Positions 19,379-28,082 of a stretch of DNA of 64,000 nucleotides are shown here, in pieces. A program made the translations under genes and the position numbers. The stretch is taken from positions 1,877,001 to 1,941,000 of the forward strand of contig NZ_CP097298.1 of NCBI RefSeq assembly GCF_023503965.1, given 5' to 3'. The notes below the pieces were generated by a model that saw only the letters and a list, made by a program, of their open reading frames with translations, made no database searches and was not told the DNA's origin. Source of the stretch: Brevundimonas albigilva (GTDB lineage Bacteria > Pseudomonadota > Alphaproteobacteria > Caulobacterales > Caulobacteraceae). Numbering within the stretch: position 1 is the stretch's first letter; every line of letters begins with the position of its first letter.

Positions 19379-20317
19379 ATGATCGAACTGGTGATCGACG
19401 CGCGCCGCAAGGACCTGGGCGGGTTCGAGGTCGGGCGGGTGCTGCCCTTCCATTCGCGGCGGATGGTGGGGCCGTTCATCTTCCTGGACCAGATGGGGCC
19501 GGCCGAGTTCGCGCCGGGCGCCGACGCCATCAATGTGCGCCCGCACCCGCACATCGGCCTGTCGACCCTGACCTATCTGTTCGAGGGCGAGATCATGCAC
19601 CGGGACAATCTGGGCTACACCCAGCCGATCCGTCCCGGCGAGGTCAACTGGATGACCGCCGGCAAGGGCATCGTCCACTCCGAGCGCACCGATCCGCTGA
19701 AGAAGAGCCGCGGCGGGCCGATGCACGGCATGCAGGCCTGGGTCGCCCTGCCGCGCGAGGCCGAGGAGATCGATCCGTCCTTCCACCACCTGGGCGAGGA
19801 CGACCAGCCCACCTATGAGAACGGCGGCCTGTTCGCGCGTCTGGTGGCCGGAGAGGCGTACGGCGCCAAGGCCGGCGCGCCCGTGTCGTCGCCGCTCTTT
19901 TATGTCCACTGGGAGCTGCAGCCGGGCGTGAAGACCGCCCCGCCGTCGGGCCGCGGCGCAGAAGGCATGAGCGAGCGGGCGCTGTACGTCGCCAAGGGGT
20001 CGATCGAGGTCGGCGACCGCACCTTCCACGAAGGCCAGATGATCGTGCTGGAGCCGACGGCCGAGCCGACCGTCAAGGCCCTGACCCTCGCCACGGTGAT
20101 GGTGATGGGCGGCGAGCCGGTGGGCGAGCGGCTGATCTGGTGGAATTTCGTCGCCTCCAGCCAGGCCCGCCTGGACCAGGCCAAGGCCGACTGGAAGGCC
20201 GGCCGGATGGCGCTGCCTCGCGAGGACGACCTGGAGTTCATCCCCCTGCCGGAGGAGCCGTCCCTGGCCCAACCGGCCCCCGCGCCGGTCGAGCCCAAGC
20301 CGACCGATCCGGTATAA
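19379..20317 (+). CDS. Pirin family protein
   Basis: The 312-residue bicupin contains the pirin signature: RRMVGPFIFLDQMGPAEF, the metal-binding RPHPHIGLSTLTYLFEG and the GEVNWMTAGKGIVHSER segment. The histidines in HPHIG and GIVHSE and a downstream Glu are the expected iron ligands. Bacterial pirins include quercetin dioxygenases and regulators of central enzymes; which applies here cannot be told. A GGGAG element precedes the ATG by nine bases. It is followed by a hairpin and a WD40 gene on the same strand. The C-terminal 20 residues are Pro-rich and variable. Confidence 0.92.
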   Translation: MIELVIDARRKDLGGFEVGRVLPFHSRRMVGPFIFLDQMGPAEFAPGADAINVRPHPHIGLSTLTYLFEGEIMHRDNLGYTQPIRPGEVNWMTAGKGIVHSERTDPLKKSRGGPMHGMQAWVALPREAEEIDPSFHHLGEDDQPTYENGGLFARLVAGEAYGAKAGAPVSSPLFYVHWELQPGVKTAPPSGRGAEGMSERALYVAKGSIEVGDRTFHEGQMIVLEPTAEPTVKALTLATVMVMGGEPVGERLIWWNFVASSQARLDQAKADWKAGRMALPREDDLEFIPLPEEPSLAQPAPAPVEPKPTDPV

Positions 20318-20324
20318 GGACTCT

Positions 20325-20349
20325 CCCTCCCCATGAAGGGGAGGGAGAA
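20325..20349. terminator. CTCCCTCCCC / GGGGAGGGAG hairpin downstream of the pirin gene
   Basis: A perfect 10-bp stem with an ATGAA loop follows the pirin stop by a few bases. No T run follows, so termination would be weak. The same CCTCCCC-GTGAAG-GGGGAGG theme appears at the right edge of the composite repeat upstream of truB, so this may be a small relative of that repeat. Confidence 0.45.
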
Positions 20350-20388
20350 GATTTGCAGGCCCCGTCGCAACCGGCTAACGCCAGCGGC

Positions 20389-21354
20389 ATGAACTTCGAC
20401 TTCGACGCCCAGGTGACCGCCGCCCTGTTCGACGCCTCGGGCGCCGTCTTCGCCCTGGGCGACGGCTCGGTGCGGTTCGACGATCGCCAGCGGGTCGAGG
20501 CGCACGACGGGGCGGTGCTGTGCGCGGCCGTGCATCCGTCGGGCGACGGCGTCGTCACCGGCGGCGACGACGGCCGCGTGGTCTGGAGCCGGCGCGGCGA
20601 GGACCCCCAGATCCTGGCCACGGCCAGGAACCAGTGGATCGACGCCATCGACGCCTCGGCCGCGTCGGGCCTGGTGGCGTTTTCCTATGGGCGGACCCTG
20701 TCGGTCATCGATCCGGCCGACACCGGATTCCGCCGCGACTTCCAGCATGAGCGCACCGTCTCGGGCGTGGCCTTCGAGCCCAAGGGCCGGCGCATCGCGA
20801 CCTCCACCTACGGCGGCGCGGCCCTGTGGTACGCCCGGATCGAGAAGCAGCAGCCGACCCTGCTGAAATGGGCGGGCTCGCACACCGGGGTGGCGGTCTC
20901 GCCCGACGGCGCCTTCGTCGTCACGACCATGCAGGACAATCAGCTGCACGGCTGGCGGCTGAAGGACGCCAAGAACCTGCGGATGGGCGGCTATCCCGGA
21001 AAGGTCCGCTCGGTCGCCTTCCTGGCCGGCGGCCAGCTGATGGCGACCTCGGGCGCGCAGGGCGTGGTGCTGTGGCCCTTCATCGGCTCCAACGGCCCGA
21101 TGGGGCGCGAGGCGACCGAGATCGGCTATGACGAGAACAGCCTGGTCAATCTGGTCTCGGCCCGGCCGGCGCACGGCCTGGTCGCCGCGGGCCTGACCGA
21201 CGGCCGGGTGTGGGTCGCCCATCCGGCGGCGCAGGGGCTGAACTTCGTCAAGGCCGAGAAGGGCGCCGCCATCGTGGCCCTGTCGCTGAGCCCTGAGGCG
21301 GACAAGGTCGCCTGGGCCGACGAGGACGGCCGCGCCGGCGTGGCGATTCTCTGA
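20389..21354 (+). CDS. WD40 repeat protein
   Basis: The 321-residue cytoplasmic protein, starting MNFDFDAQVTAALFDASG, is built of repeating blades: AAVHPSGDGVVTGGDDGRVVW, VAFEPKGRRIATSTYGGAALW, VAVSPDGAFVVTTMQDNQLHGW and VAFLAGGQLMATSGAQGVVLW are visible, enough for a seven-bladed propeller. Such proteins act as interaction platforms; no enzymatic residues are evident. Related genes are widespread in Caulobacterales without assigned role. It ends two bases before the mtgA start, so the two are probably co-transcribed, which suggests but does not show an envelope-related function. Confidence 0.85.
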   Translation: MNFDFDAQVTAALFDASGAVFALGDGSVRFDDRQRVEAHDGAVLCAAVHPSGDGVVTGGDDGRVVWSRRGEDPQILATARNQWIDAIDASAASGLVAFSYGRTLSVIDPADTGFRRDFQHERTVSGVAFEPKGRRIATSTYGGAALWYARIEKQQPTLLKWAGSHTGVAVSPDGAFVVTTMQDNQLHGWRLKDAKNLRMGGYPGKVRSVAFLAGGQLMATSGAQGVVLWPFIGSNGPMGREATEIGYDENSLVNLVSARPAHGLVAAGLTDGRVWVAHPAAQGLNFVKAEKGAAIVALSLSPEADKVAWADEDGRAGVAIL

Positions 21355-21355
21355 C

Positions 21356-22050
21356 ATGGCCGGCAAGCGGTTCCGCCTGGGCCGGCTGCTGGGGCTGATC
21401 CTTCTGGCCCTGATCGCCGTGCCGGTGGTCGGGGTCGCCCTGTTCGCCGTGGTCCCGCCGACGCCGACCATCCTGATGCTGCAACAGGCGGCCGGGGGCG
21501 CGGGCTGGACTATCGCTGGCGAGGCCTGAACGACATTTCGCCGAACCTGGTCGACGCCGCCATCGCCGCCGAGGACGCCCGCTTTTGCAGCCACCACGGC
21601 TTCGACATGGAGGCGATCCAGAAGGCGCTGGACCACAACGCCGAGGGCGGGCGCATCCGGGGCGGATCGACCATCAGCCAGCAGACCGCCAAGAACGTCT
21701 TCCTGTGGCCGTCGCGCGACTGGGTCAGGAAGGGGCTGGAGGCCGGCTACACCGTCCTGATCGAGACGGTCTGGTCCAAGCGCCGGATCATGGAAGTGTA
21801 TCTGAACGTGGTGGAATGGGCGCCCGGCGTCTATGGCGCGCAGGCGGCCTCGCGCCACTGGTTCGGCAAGGATGCGGACGAACTGACCCCGCGCGAGGCG
21901 GCGCGCCTGGCCGCCATCCTGCCCGCGCCGCGCCGTTACAAGGCGGCCAGTCCCGGCCCCTATGTCCGCCGCCGCGCCAGCCGCATCCAGGCCGCCATGG
22001 GCACGGTGCGCGGCGACGGCCTGAACGCCTGTGTGCTGGGGCGGCGGTGA
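21356..22050 (+). CDS. mtgA: Monofunctional peptidoglycan transglycosylase, one frameshift
   Basis: The ATG at 21356 encodes an N-terminal membrane anchor ([20 protein letters not shown]). The glycosyltransferase family 51 domain follows in the next frame: [17 protein letters not shown] with the catalytic Glu, [16 protein letters not shown], and [14 protein letters not shown]. Restoring one G to the GGGGG at 21494-21498 joins them as [18 protein letters not shown]. The 3n+2 span fits a one-base deletion. The enzyme polymerises lipid II glycan strands at the inner membrane. The active-site motifs are intact, so assembly error is more likely than decay. It is convergent with a small membrane-protein gene seven bases away. 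Confidence 0.9.
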
Positions 22051-22057
22051 GGGCGGC

Positions 22058-22399
22058 CTAAAGCCCCTCGCGGGCCTTCAGGTCCTGGCGTTCGCGGGCC
22101 ACGGCGGCGTCGACCGCGCGGCGCTGCCGGGCGACCTGGGCCTCCAGTTCGATCAGTTCGCGGTTCTTGGCGTTGGAGGCTTCGGCGCGGCTGACGCCGG
22201 CCGGCCGGCCGGTGATGTCGGGCACATAGATCGGCGTGGCGCAGGTGCGCGTCTCGATGTCGTACCAGTCGCCGCGCGCCTCGCACCGCTCGCCAGGGCT
22301 GACCCAGACGGCCTGCAGCACGAAGATGCCCGCCAGCATCACCCCGAACACGCCCAGGAAGATCATGCTCAGGCGCGGAAAGGTCAGGAAACGCTTCAT
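22058..22399 (-). CDS. Small single-span membrane protein of unknown function
   Basis: The ATG at 22399 gives 113 residues with one membrane helix (SMIFLGVFGVMLAGIFVLQAV, about residues 11-31). A short cysteine-containing periplasmic segment (GERCEARGDWYDIETRTCATPIY) could form a disulfide. A charged C-terminal helix (RELIELEAQVARQRRAVDAA) looks like a coiled coil. I recognise no family. It is convergent with mtgA and divergent from etfB. Confidence 0.65.
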   Translation of the reverse strand: MKRFLTFPRLSMIFLGVFGVMLAGIFVLQAVWVSPGERCEARGDWYDIETRTCATPIYVPDITGRPAGVSRAEASNAKNRELIELEAQVARQRRAVDAAVARERQDLKAREGL

Positions 22400-22450
22400 C
22401 TCTCGGTCCGTTAGGGTCGTTCGGGCCAGGAAACCTGACGCCGCGTTACG

Positions 22451-22479
22451 TTGACAGGCCTTCTCGACCGCTCCATGTC
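22451..22479 (+). promoter_or_regulatory. Predicted sigma-70 promoter of etfBA
   Basis: TTGACA at 22451-22456 is a perfect -35 element; 17 bases later CATGTC at 22474-22479 is an acceptable -10. The start of transcription would lie about 30 bases before the etfB ATG at 22517. Confidence 0.6.
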
Positions 22480-22516
22480 CTTGCGCCATCAATCAGGCGA
22501 TTTCACGGATAGACCC

Positions 22517-23281
22517 ATGAAGGTTCTCGTCCCCGTCAAACGGGTGATCGACTATAACGTCAAGGCCCGCGTGAAGGCGGACCAGTCGGGCGTCGACCTG
22601 GCCAACGTCAAGATGAGCATGAACCCCTTCGACGAGATCGCCGTCGAAGAGGCCGTGCGCCTGAAGGAAGGCAAGGAACACCACGCCGCCGGCACGGCCG
22701 ACGAGATCGTGGTGGTCTCCATCGGCGTGACCCAGGCGCAGGAGACGATCCGCACCGCCCTGGCCATGGGCGCCGATCGCGGCGTGCTGATCCAGTCGGA
22801 CACGGACCTGGAGCCCCTGGCCGTCGCCAAGCTGCTGAAGGCCGTGGTCGACGAGGAGAAGCCCGACCTGGTGCTGATGGGCAAGCAGTCCATCGACGGC
22901 GACAACAATGCGGTCGGCCAGATGCTGGCGGCCCTGCTGGACTGGCCCCAGGCCACCTTCGCCGGCAAGCTGGAGATCGCCGACGGCAAGGCGACCGTCA
23001 CGCGCGAAGTCGACGGCGGCCTGCAGACCGTGGCGGCCCAGCTGCCGGCGGTGGTGACCGTGGACCTGCGCCTGAACACGCCGCGCTATGCGTCCCTGCC
23101 CAACATCATGAAGGCCAAGAAGAAGGAGATCGCCGTGAAGGCGGTCGCCGACTACGGCGTCGACACGGCCGACCGGTTGAAGGTCCTGAAGGTCACCGAG
23201 CCGCCCAAGCGCTCGGCCGGCGTCAAGGTCGAGAGCGCCGCCCAACTGGTCGAAACCCTCAAGTCCGCGGGAGTGCTGTAA
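22517..23281 (+). CDS. etfB: Electron transfer flavoprotein subunit beta
   Basis: The 254-residue protein starts [19 protein letters not shown] and contains [18 protein letters not shown] and the beta-ETF signature around [20 protein letters not shown], which binds AMP. With EtfA it shuttles electrons from acyl-CoA dehydrogenases (including those of branched-chain amino-acid breakdown, whose first step is encoded by the bkd operon in this window) to ETF-quinone oxidoreductase. An upstream reading to 22451 adds residues from the promoter and was rejected. etfA follows with no gap. Confidence 0.97.
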   Translation: MKVLVPVKRVIDYNVKARVKADQSGVDLANVKMSMNPFDEIAVEEAVRLKEGKEHHAAGTADEIVVVSIGVTQAQETIRTALAMGADRGVLIQSDTDLEPLAVAKLLKAVVDEEKPDLVLMGKQSIDGDNNAVGQMLAALLDWPQATFAGKLEIADGKATVTREVDGGLQTVAAQLPAVVTVDLRLNTPRYASLPNIMKAKKKEIAVKAVADYGVDTADRLKVLKVTEPPKRSAGVKVESAAQLVETLKSAGVL

Positions 23282-24211
23282 ATGGCCGTCCTCGTCATCG
23301 CCGATCACGACGGCTCGGCCGTCCGCGACACCACCAACAAGACCGTGACCGCCGCCCTGGCCCTGTCGTCCGACGTGGACGTGCTGGTGGTGGGCGAGAA
23401 CGCCCAGGCCGCCGCCGACGCCGCGGCCAAGATCGCCGGCGTGCGCAAGGTGCTGCTGGCCGAGAGCGCGGGCCTGGGCAAGGCGCTGGCCGAGGCGGTG
23501 GAGGCGACCGTGCTTCCGCTGGCCGCCGGCTACGACGCCATCCTGGCCCCGGCCACGACCGACGGAAAGAACTACGCCCCGCGCATCGCCGCCAAGCTGG
23601 ACGTCGCCCCGATCTCGGACATCGTCGAGGTCGTGTCGCCCGACACCTTCGTGCGCCCGATCTACGCCGGCAACGCCCTGGAGACGATCCAGTCGTCGGA
23701 CGCCAAGAAGGTGATCACCGTGCGCCCGACCGCCTTCGACGCGGCGGCCAACGACGGCTCGGCCTCGGTCGAGACGGTCGCCGGCGCCGATGCGCCCAAG
23801 ACCGCCTTCGTCAGCGAGGAAATGGTCAAGTCGGACCGGCCCGAACTGGGCGCCGCCAAGATCGTCGTCTCGGGCGGCCGCGCCCTGGGCTCGGCCGAGG
23901 AGTTCCACGCCGTGATGGACCCGCTGGCCGACAAGCTGGGCGCCGCCGTCGGCGCTTCGCGCGCCGCCGTGGACGCCGGCTATGCGCCGAACGACTATCA
24001 GGTCGGCCAGACCGGCAAGGTCGTCGCGCCCCAGCTCTACATCGCCATCGGCATCTCGGGCGCGATCCAGCACCTGGCGGGGATGAAGGATTCCAAGACC
24101 ATCGTCGCCATCAACAAGGACCCGGACGCCCCCATCTTCCAGGTCGCCGACTACGGCCTGGTCGCCGACTACAAGACCGCCGTCCCCGAACTGATGGCCG
24201 CCCTGGGCTGA
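23282..24211 (+). CDS. etfA: Electron transfer flavoprotein subunit alpha
   Basis: The 309-residue partner of EtfB begins [19 protein letters not shown]. It holds the FAD-binding C-terminal domain with [16 protein letters not shown], the [28 protein letters not shown] signature (read in two parts) and [20 protein letters not shown]. Start and stop codons of the pair abut exactly (TAA then ATG). Length is standard. Co-expression from the promoter before etfB is expected. A UUCG-loop hairpin follows the gene. Confidence 0.97.
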   Translation: MAVLVIADHDGSAVRDTTNKTVTAALALSSDVDVLVVGENAQAAADAAAKIAGVRKVLLAESAGLGKALAEAVEATVLPLAAGYDAILAPATTDGKNYAPRIAAKLDVAPISDIVEVVSPDTFVRPIYAGNALETIQSSDAKKVITVRPTAFDAAANDGSASVETVAGADAPKTAFVSEEMVKSDRPELGAAKIVVSGGRALGSAEEFHAVMDPLADKLGAAVGASRAAVDAGYAPNDYQVGQTGKVVAPQLYIAIGISGAIQHLAGMKDSKTIVAINKDPDAPIFQVADYGLVADYKTAVPELMAALG

Positions 24212-24235
24212 CCCTCGGCCGAACGACAGGCTGTG

Positions 24236-24267
24236 CGCCCGTCCCGGTTCGCCGGGGCGGGCGTCTT
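24236..24267 (+). terminator. UUCG-loop hairpin after etfA
   Basis: A 12-bp stem (CGCCCGTCCCGG with CCGGGGCGGGCG, one G-U pair) closes a TTCG tetraloop and is followed by TCTTC. It is very stable, with only a weak T tract, 25 bases after the etfA stop. Confidence 0.7.
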
Positions 24268-24276
24268 CATAAGGGG

Positions 24277-24305
24277 TTGCACCCATCCCCCATGGGTCTT
24301 ATGCG
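24277..24305 (+). promoter_or_regulatory. Predicted promoter of argG
   Basis: TTGCAC (24277-24282), 17 bases, TATGCG (24300-24305) lies between the etf terminator and argG, about 38 bases before its ATG. Both boxes deviate from consensus, so this is a candidate only. Confidence 0.45.
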
Positions 24306-24343
24306 CGCGCTCAATCTCCCCGAACGCCCGCGAAAGAGCCGCC

Positions 24344-25582
24344 ATGTCCGCCCCCGCCGACAAGCCCGTGAAGAAAGTCGTCCTCGCCTATTCCGGCGGG
24401 CTCGACACCTCGATCATCCTGAAGTGGCTGCAGACCGAGTATGGCGCCGAGGTCGTGACCTTCACCGCCGACCTGGGCCAGGGCGAGGAACTGGGCCCGG
24501 CGCGCGAGAAGGCGCTGAAGCTGGGCATCAAGCCCGAGAACATCTTCATCGACGACCTTCGCGAGGAATTCGTGCGCGACTTCGTCTTCCCGATGTTCCG
24601 CGCCAACGCGCAATATGAGGGCGACTATCTGCTGGGCACGTCGATCGCCCGCCCGCTGATCTCCAAGCGCCAGATCGAGATCGCCCGCCAGGTCGGCGCC
24701 GACGCCGTCTGTCACGGCGCGACCGGCAAGGGCAACGACCAGGTCCGGTTCGAGATCGGCTACTATGCGCTGGAGCCCGACATCCGCGTCATCGCCCCCT
24801 GGCGCGAGTGGGAGTTCCGCAGCCGCGAGGCGCTGCTGGACTTCGCCGAAAAGAACCAGATTCCGATTTCCAAGGACAAGCGCGGCGAGGCGCCCTTCAG
24901 CGTCGACGCCAACCTTCTGCACTCCTCGTCCGAGGGCAAGGTGCTGGAAGACCCGGCGGTCGAGGCCCCCGAGTTCGTGCATCAGCGCACCATTTCGCCT
25001 GAAGACGCGCCCGACGTCGCCACCGTCATCGAGATCGGCTTCGAGAAGGGCGACGCGGTGTCGATCAACGGCGAGGCCATGAGCCCCGCCACCCTGCTGA
25101 CCGCGCTGAACCAGTACGGCCACGACAACGGGATCGGCCGCCTGGACCTGGTCGAGAACCGTTTCGTCGGCATGAAGTCGCGCGGCGTCTATGAGACCCC
25201 CGGCGGCACCATCCTGATCGCTGCCCACCGCGGCATCGAGAGCATCACCCTGGACGGCGGCTCCATGCACCTGAAGGATCAGCTGATGCCGAAATACGCC
25301 GAGCTGATCTACAACGGCTTCTGGTTCTCGCCCGAGCGCGAGATGCTGCAGGCCGCCATCGACAAGTCCCAGGAAAAGGTCACGGGCACGGTCAGGGTCA
25401 AGCTGTACAAGGGCAATGTCTCGGTCGTCGGCCGCGAAAGCCCCTACAGCCTGTACGACCAGGACCTGGTCACCTTCGAGGAAGGCGTCCAGGCCTACGA
25501 CCACAAGGATGCGGCTGGCTTCATCAAGCTGAACGCGCTGCGCCTGCGCGTGCTGGCCAAACGGGATGCGCGCGGGGAATAA
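24344..25582 (+). CDS. argG: Argininosuccinate synthase
   Basis: The 412-residue enzyme condenses citrulline and aspartate with ATP in arginine synthesis. The PP-loop [15 protein letters not shown], the [13 protein letters not shown] segment and the [13 protein letters not shown] block are all intact. The ATG at 24344 yields the normal short N-terminus [16 protein letters not shown]; a longer frame from 24233 runs through the terminator and promoter region and is rejected. It stands alone, without other arg genes nearby, as is common in this group. Confidence 0.97.
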   Translation: MSAPADKPVKKVVLAYSGGLDTSIILKWLQTEYGAEVVTFTADLGQGEELGPAREKALKLGIKPENIFIDDLREEFVRDFVFPMFRANAQYEGDYLLGTSIARPLISKRQIEIARQVGADAVCHGATGKGNDQVRFEIGYYALEPDIRVIAPWREWEFRSREALLDFAEKNQIPISKDKRGEAPFSVDANLLHSSSEGKVLEDPAVEAPEFVHQRTISPEDAPDVATVIEIGFEKGDAVSINGEAMSPATLLTALNQYGHDNGIGRLDLVENRFVGMKSRGVYETPGGTILIAAHRGIESITLDGGSMHLKDQLMPKYAELIYNGFWFSPEREMLQAAIDKSQEKVTGTVRVKLYKGNVSVVGRESPYSLYDQDLVTFEEGVQAYDHKDAAGFIKLNALRLRVLAKRDARGE

Positions 25583-25645
25583 GGCTTCGCTTGCCGCCGC
25601 CCGGATTCCTCGTAGGGTGGCGGCCTCATTATCGGAGCATTCTCC

Positions 25646-26092
25646 ATGCGTCTCCTGACCCCGCTGGCCGCCGTCGCCGTCCTGGCGCTCGCCGCCCCCG
25701 CCTTCGCCCAGGATGCGGCGCCGACCGCGCCCGCGGCGCCGGCCGCCCCGTCGAAGAGCCCGGAGGAGGCCGCCTTCGAGGCCAAGGCCGAAGCGTTCGG
25801 CCAGCGCATGGAAGCGATGGCGACCGAGATGCAGACCGCCGCGGCGCAGGCCGACAAGGCCAAGGCCAAGACCGACCTGGACGCGATCCAGGCCCGCTAT
25901 CAGCCTGACGCCGACGTCTTCGTGACCGAATTCCAGACGTTCGCGACCGCCCAGACGGCCGCTTCGGGTCAGGACGCCTCGGCCCAGATCGCCGCCGCCG
26001 CCGAACAGATCCGGAGCATTCCCGCCCTGGCCCGCGGCCAGGTGGAAGCGGCCGCCAACGCCCCCGCCGCAGCGCCGGCGACTCCGCAGTAG
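25646..26092 (+). CDS. Secreted protein of unknown function, paralogue of the next gene
   Basis: The 148-residue product has a Sec signal peptide (MRLLTPLAAVAVLALAAPAFA, cleavage after AFA). An Ala/Pro stretch and a predicted all-helical region follow: FEAKAEAFGQRMEAMATEM and about 70 further Ala/Gln/Glu-rich residues. There are no cysteines and no recognised domain. The pattern FEA..E.F..R.EA, then a Pro and a late F..E....A, recurs in the next gene, pointing to an old tandem duplication. Periplasmic location is predicted. Confidence 0.7.
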   Translation: MRLLTPLAAVAVLALAAPAFAQDAAPTAPAAPAAPSKSPEEAAFEAKAEAFGQRMEAMATEMQTAAAQADKAKAKTDLDAIQARYQPDADVFVTEFQTFATAQTAASGQDASAQIAAAAEQIRSIPALARGQVEAAANAPAAAPATPQ

Positions 26093-26170
26093 GGCCGCCT
26101 TACCGCGATTTCACTTGAGGCCGGGCGGCCTTGAGGCGACCTTGCGCGGGTCATCCACGGGAGCCTTCCC

Positions 26171-26740
26171 ATGATCCGCGCCCTCAGCCTGACCGCCGCC
26201 CTGGCCCTTGCGCCGCTGTCGTCCGCCCTGGCCCAGGACGCGGGTCGCGACGCCCCCGCGCCCGGCTCGGCCGAGGCTCGGCTGGAGGCCGCGTCCGCCG
26301 ACTTCGAGGCGCGGATGGAACGCTTCAGCGAACGCGCCGAGGCCATCTCCGAGGACGAAAGCCTGACCGACGAGCAGAAGGGCGTCCGCATCTCGGCGCT
26401 GTGGGCCGAACATGCGCCCGAGGTGTCCGCCTTCACCGCCGAGGCGACCCGCATGGCCTCGGCCATCGCCGCCGAGGCGCTGAAGGACATCGACATCGAC
26501 GCCCTGGTCTCCCAGGCGCTGAACGACCCGGAGGTGCAGGACGCCATCCAGCGCGGCGCTTCCGCGGCCCAGGGCGTCGCCGCCAACAGCGCCTGGGCCA
26601 ATCCGGACCCTGAACAAATCGAGACCTACGAACTGATCGCCCAGTACGCCCTGGACCAGGCCGGCGACGCGGTCGAGGCGATCGAGCCGCCGGCCCCGCC
26701 CGAACCGCCCGCGCCCCCGGCGCCCGAGGCCCGAAACTAG
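26171..26740 (+). CDS. Secreted helical protein with Pro-rich tail, paralogue of the preceding gene
   Basis: The 189-residue product has a signal peptide (MIRALSLTAALALAPLSSALA). Its helical body opens FEARMERFSERAEAISEDE, aligning with the upstream protein. A further segment (LKDIDIDALVSQALNDPEVQ) and a tail of PPAPPEPPAPPAPEARN complete it. The tail could be a flexible envelope-spanning or interaction segment. I recognise no domain family. It lies 78 bases after its paralogue; the spacer contains ACTTGAGGCCGGG, a partial copy of the family B palindromic repeat. Confidence 0.7.
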   Translation: MIRALSLTAALALAPLSSALAQDAGRDAPAPGSAEARLEAASADFEARMERFSERAEAISEDESLTDEQKGVRISALWAEHAPEVSAFTAEATRMASAIAAEALKDIDIDALVSQALNDPEVQDAIQRGASAAQGVAANSAWANPDPEQIETYELIAQYALDQAGDAVEAIEPPAPPEPPAPPAPEARN

Positions 26741-26788
26741 AGGCCCGACCGGCTTGACGGGCGCGTCGCGGCGGCCGACATCGCCGCG

Positions 26789-27421
26789 ATGTCCGCCCTG
26801 CCCGTCGATCCGCACCTCTATTCGACCTTCCTCGGCGTCATGGCCGTGATGGCGATCACGCCCGGCCCGGCCAATCTGTTCGCGGTGGCGACGGGCATGG
26901 AGAAGGGCCGCGCCTCGGCCCTGGTCGGCGTGGTCGGGATGAACGCCGCCACCCTGGTCTGGTTCGCCGCCGCCGCCCTGGGGTTGGGCGCCCTGGTCAA
27001 GGCCTTCCCCCAGGCGTTCCGGCTGATCGCCGTGGCCGGCGCCCTCTATGTCGCCTGGCTGGGGCTAAAGGCCCTGCGCGGCGCCTTCCGGACCGCCGCG
27101 GATCCCCAGAGCATCGTCGTGCGGCGCGGCCGCAGCGCCTTCGTCGACGGCTTCGCGGTGCAGATCGCCAATCCCAAGGCGGTGCTCTTCTTCACCGCCG
27201 TCCTGCCGCCCTTTCTGGACGTCAGCCGCCCGGTCGTCCCGCAACTGGTCCTGTTCGCCGCCGCCGTCATCGGCATGGACATGATGTCGATGAGCGCCTA
27301 CGCCCTGTCGGGCGCCGCGCTGTCTCGTCGCATGGGCCAGCCCCGGTTTCGGCGCGGCTTCGGCCTGTTCGTAGGCATCCTGTTGCTGGCCGCGGCCGTA
27401 TTGATCGTCATCAGGCTGTAG
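26789..27421 (+). CDS. LysE family amino-acid exporter
   Basis: The 210-residue membrane protein shows the LysE/RhtB hallmark near its N-terminus (MAITPGPANLFAVATGMEKG), AGALYVAWLGLKALRG in the middle and the FVDGFAVQIANPKAVLFFTAVLPPF block (two adjoining parts). Six membrane segments are expected. The family exports lysine, arginine, homoserine or threonine; the substrate is not readable. It begins 48 bases after the preceding secreted protein gene and is followed by an EcfG-type promoter belonging to the next gene. Confidence 0.92.
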   Translation: MSALPVDPHLYSTFLGVMAVMAITPGPANLFAVATGMEKGRASALVGVVGMNAATLVWFAAAALGLGALVKAFPQAFRLIAVAGALYVAWLGLKALRGAFRTAADPQSIVVRRGRSAFVDGFAVQIANPKAVLFFTAVLPPFLDVSRPVVPQLVLFAAAVIGMDMMSMSAYALSGAALSRRMGQPRFRRGFGLFVGILLLAAAVLIVIRL

Positions 27422-27450
27422 TCGCCGCAAGCTTGGCCTTGCATTCCCAC

Positions 27451-27475
27451 GGAACGTGGCCGTTCATGCGTCGTT
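27451..27475 (+). promoter_or_regulatory. EcfG/SigT-type general stress promoter
   Basis: GGAAC at 27451-27455 and CGTT at 27472-27475 are separated by 16 bases, the alphaproteobacterial general-stress-response consensus. The lipoprotein ATG follows 44 bases after the -10 box. Use by an EcfG sigma factor is inferred. Confidence 0.6.
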
Positions 27476-27518
27476 CAGCAGCCAGCGCGCCCAATCCGGC
27501 GATCAAGGAGTTGATTCA

Positions 27519-28082
27519 ATGAAAGCCCCCTTCTTCAAGACCCTTGCGATCACGGCGGTCGCAGGGCTGACTCTGGCCGCATGCGCCACCGCCACGCCGT
27601 ATCAGCCCGCCGGCTTCAACGGCGAGCGCGGCGGCTACGCCGAACAACGGCTGGAGAACGACCGCTATCGCGTGTCCTTCTCGGGCAATTCGCTGACCTC
27701 GCGCGAGCAGGTCGAGATGTCGCTGCTGCTGCGTTCGGCCGAACTGACCGCCGAGAGCGGCTACGACTGGTTCGCCACCGTGAACCGCGCCACGGATCGC
27801 GACACCCGCTTCGTCGGATCGCCTGACCCGTTCTATTCGCGCTACAACAGCTTCTACGGTCCGTACTGGGGTCCGTCGTGGCGCTATTACCGTGGCGGAT
27901 TCTGGCGTCCGTTCGACCCGTGGGGCCCCAATGACTTCGACGTGCGCCAGGTCGACCGCTACGAGGCCAGCGCCGAGATCGTGATGGGTCGCGGACCCAA
28001 GCCCGCCGGCGATCCCAACGCCTTCGACGCCCGCGAAGTCATCCAGAACCTGGGACCGCGCGTCACCCGCCCGATGCCCTGA
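27519..28082 (+). CDS. CC0125/CC1285-type lipoprotein
   Basis: The 187-residue product carries a lipoprotein signal (MKAPFFKTLAITAVAGLTLAAC, lipid on the Cys of LAAC). A conserved domain follows with GYAEQRLENDRYRVSFSGNS and EMSLLLRSAELTAESGYDWF, then an aromatic, Tyr/Trp/Pro-rich stretch (YNSFYGPYWGPSWRYYRGG). This matches a family named after Caulobacter CC0125/CC1285; the function is unknown. AAGGAG lies ten bases before the ATG. The EcfG-type promoter upstream suggests induction in general stress. The 3' end overlaps the apparent read-through tail of the convergent DUF6065 gene, probably an artefact. Confidence 0.85.
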   Translation: MKAPFFKTLAITAVAGLTLAACATATPYQPAGFNGERGGYAEQRLENDRYRVSFSGNSLTSREQVEMSLLLRSAELTAESGYDWFATVNRATDRDTRFVGSPDPFYSRYNSFYGPYWGPSWRYYRGGFWRPFDPWGPNDFDVRQVDRYEASAEIVMGRGPKPAGDPNAFDAREVIQNLGPRVTRPMP

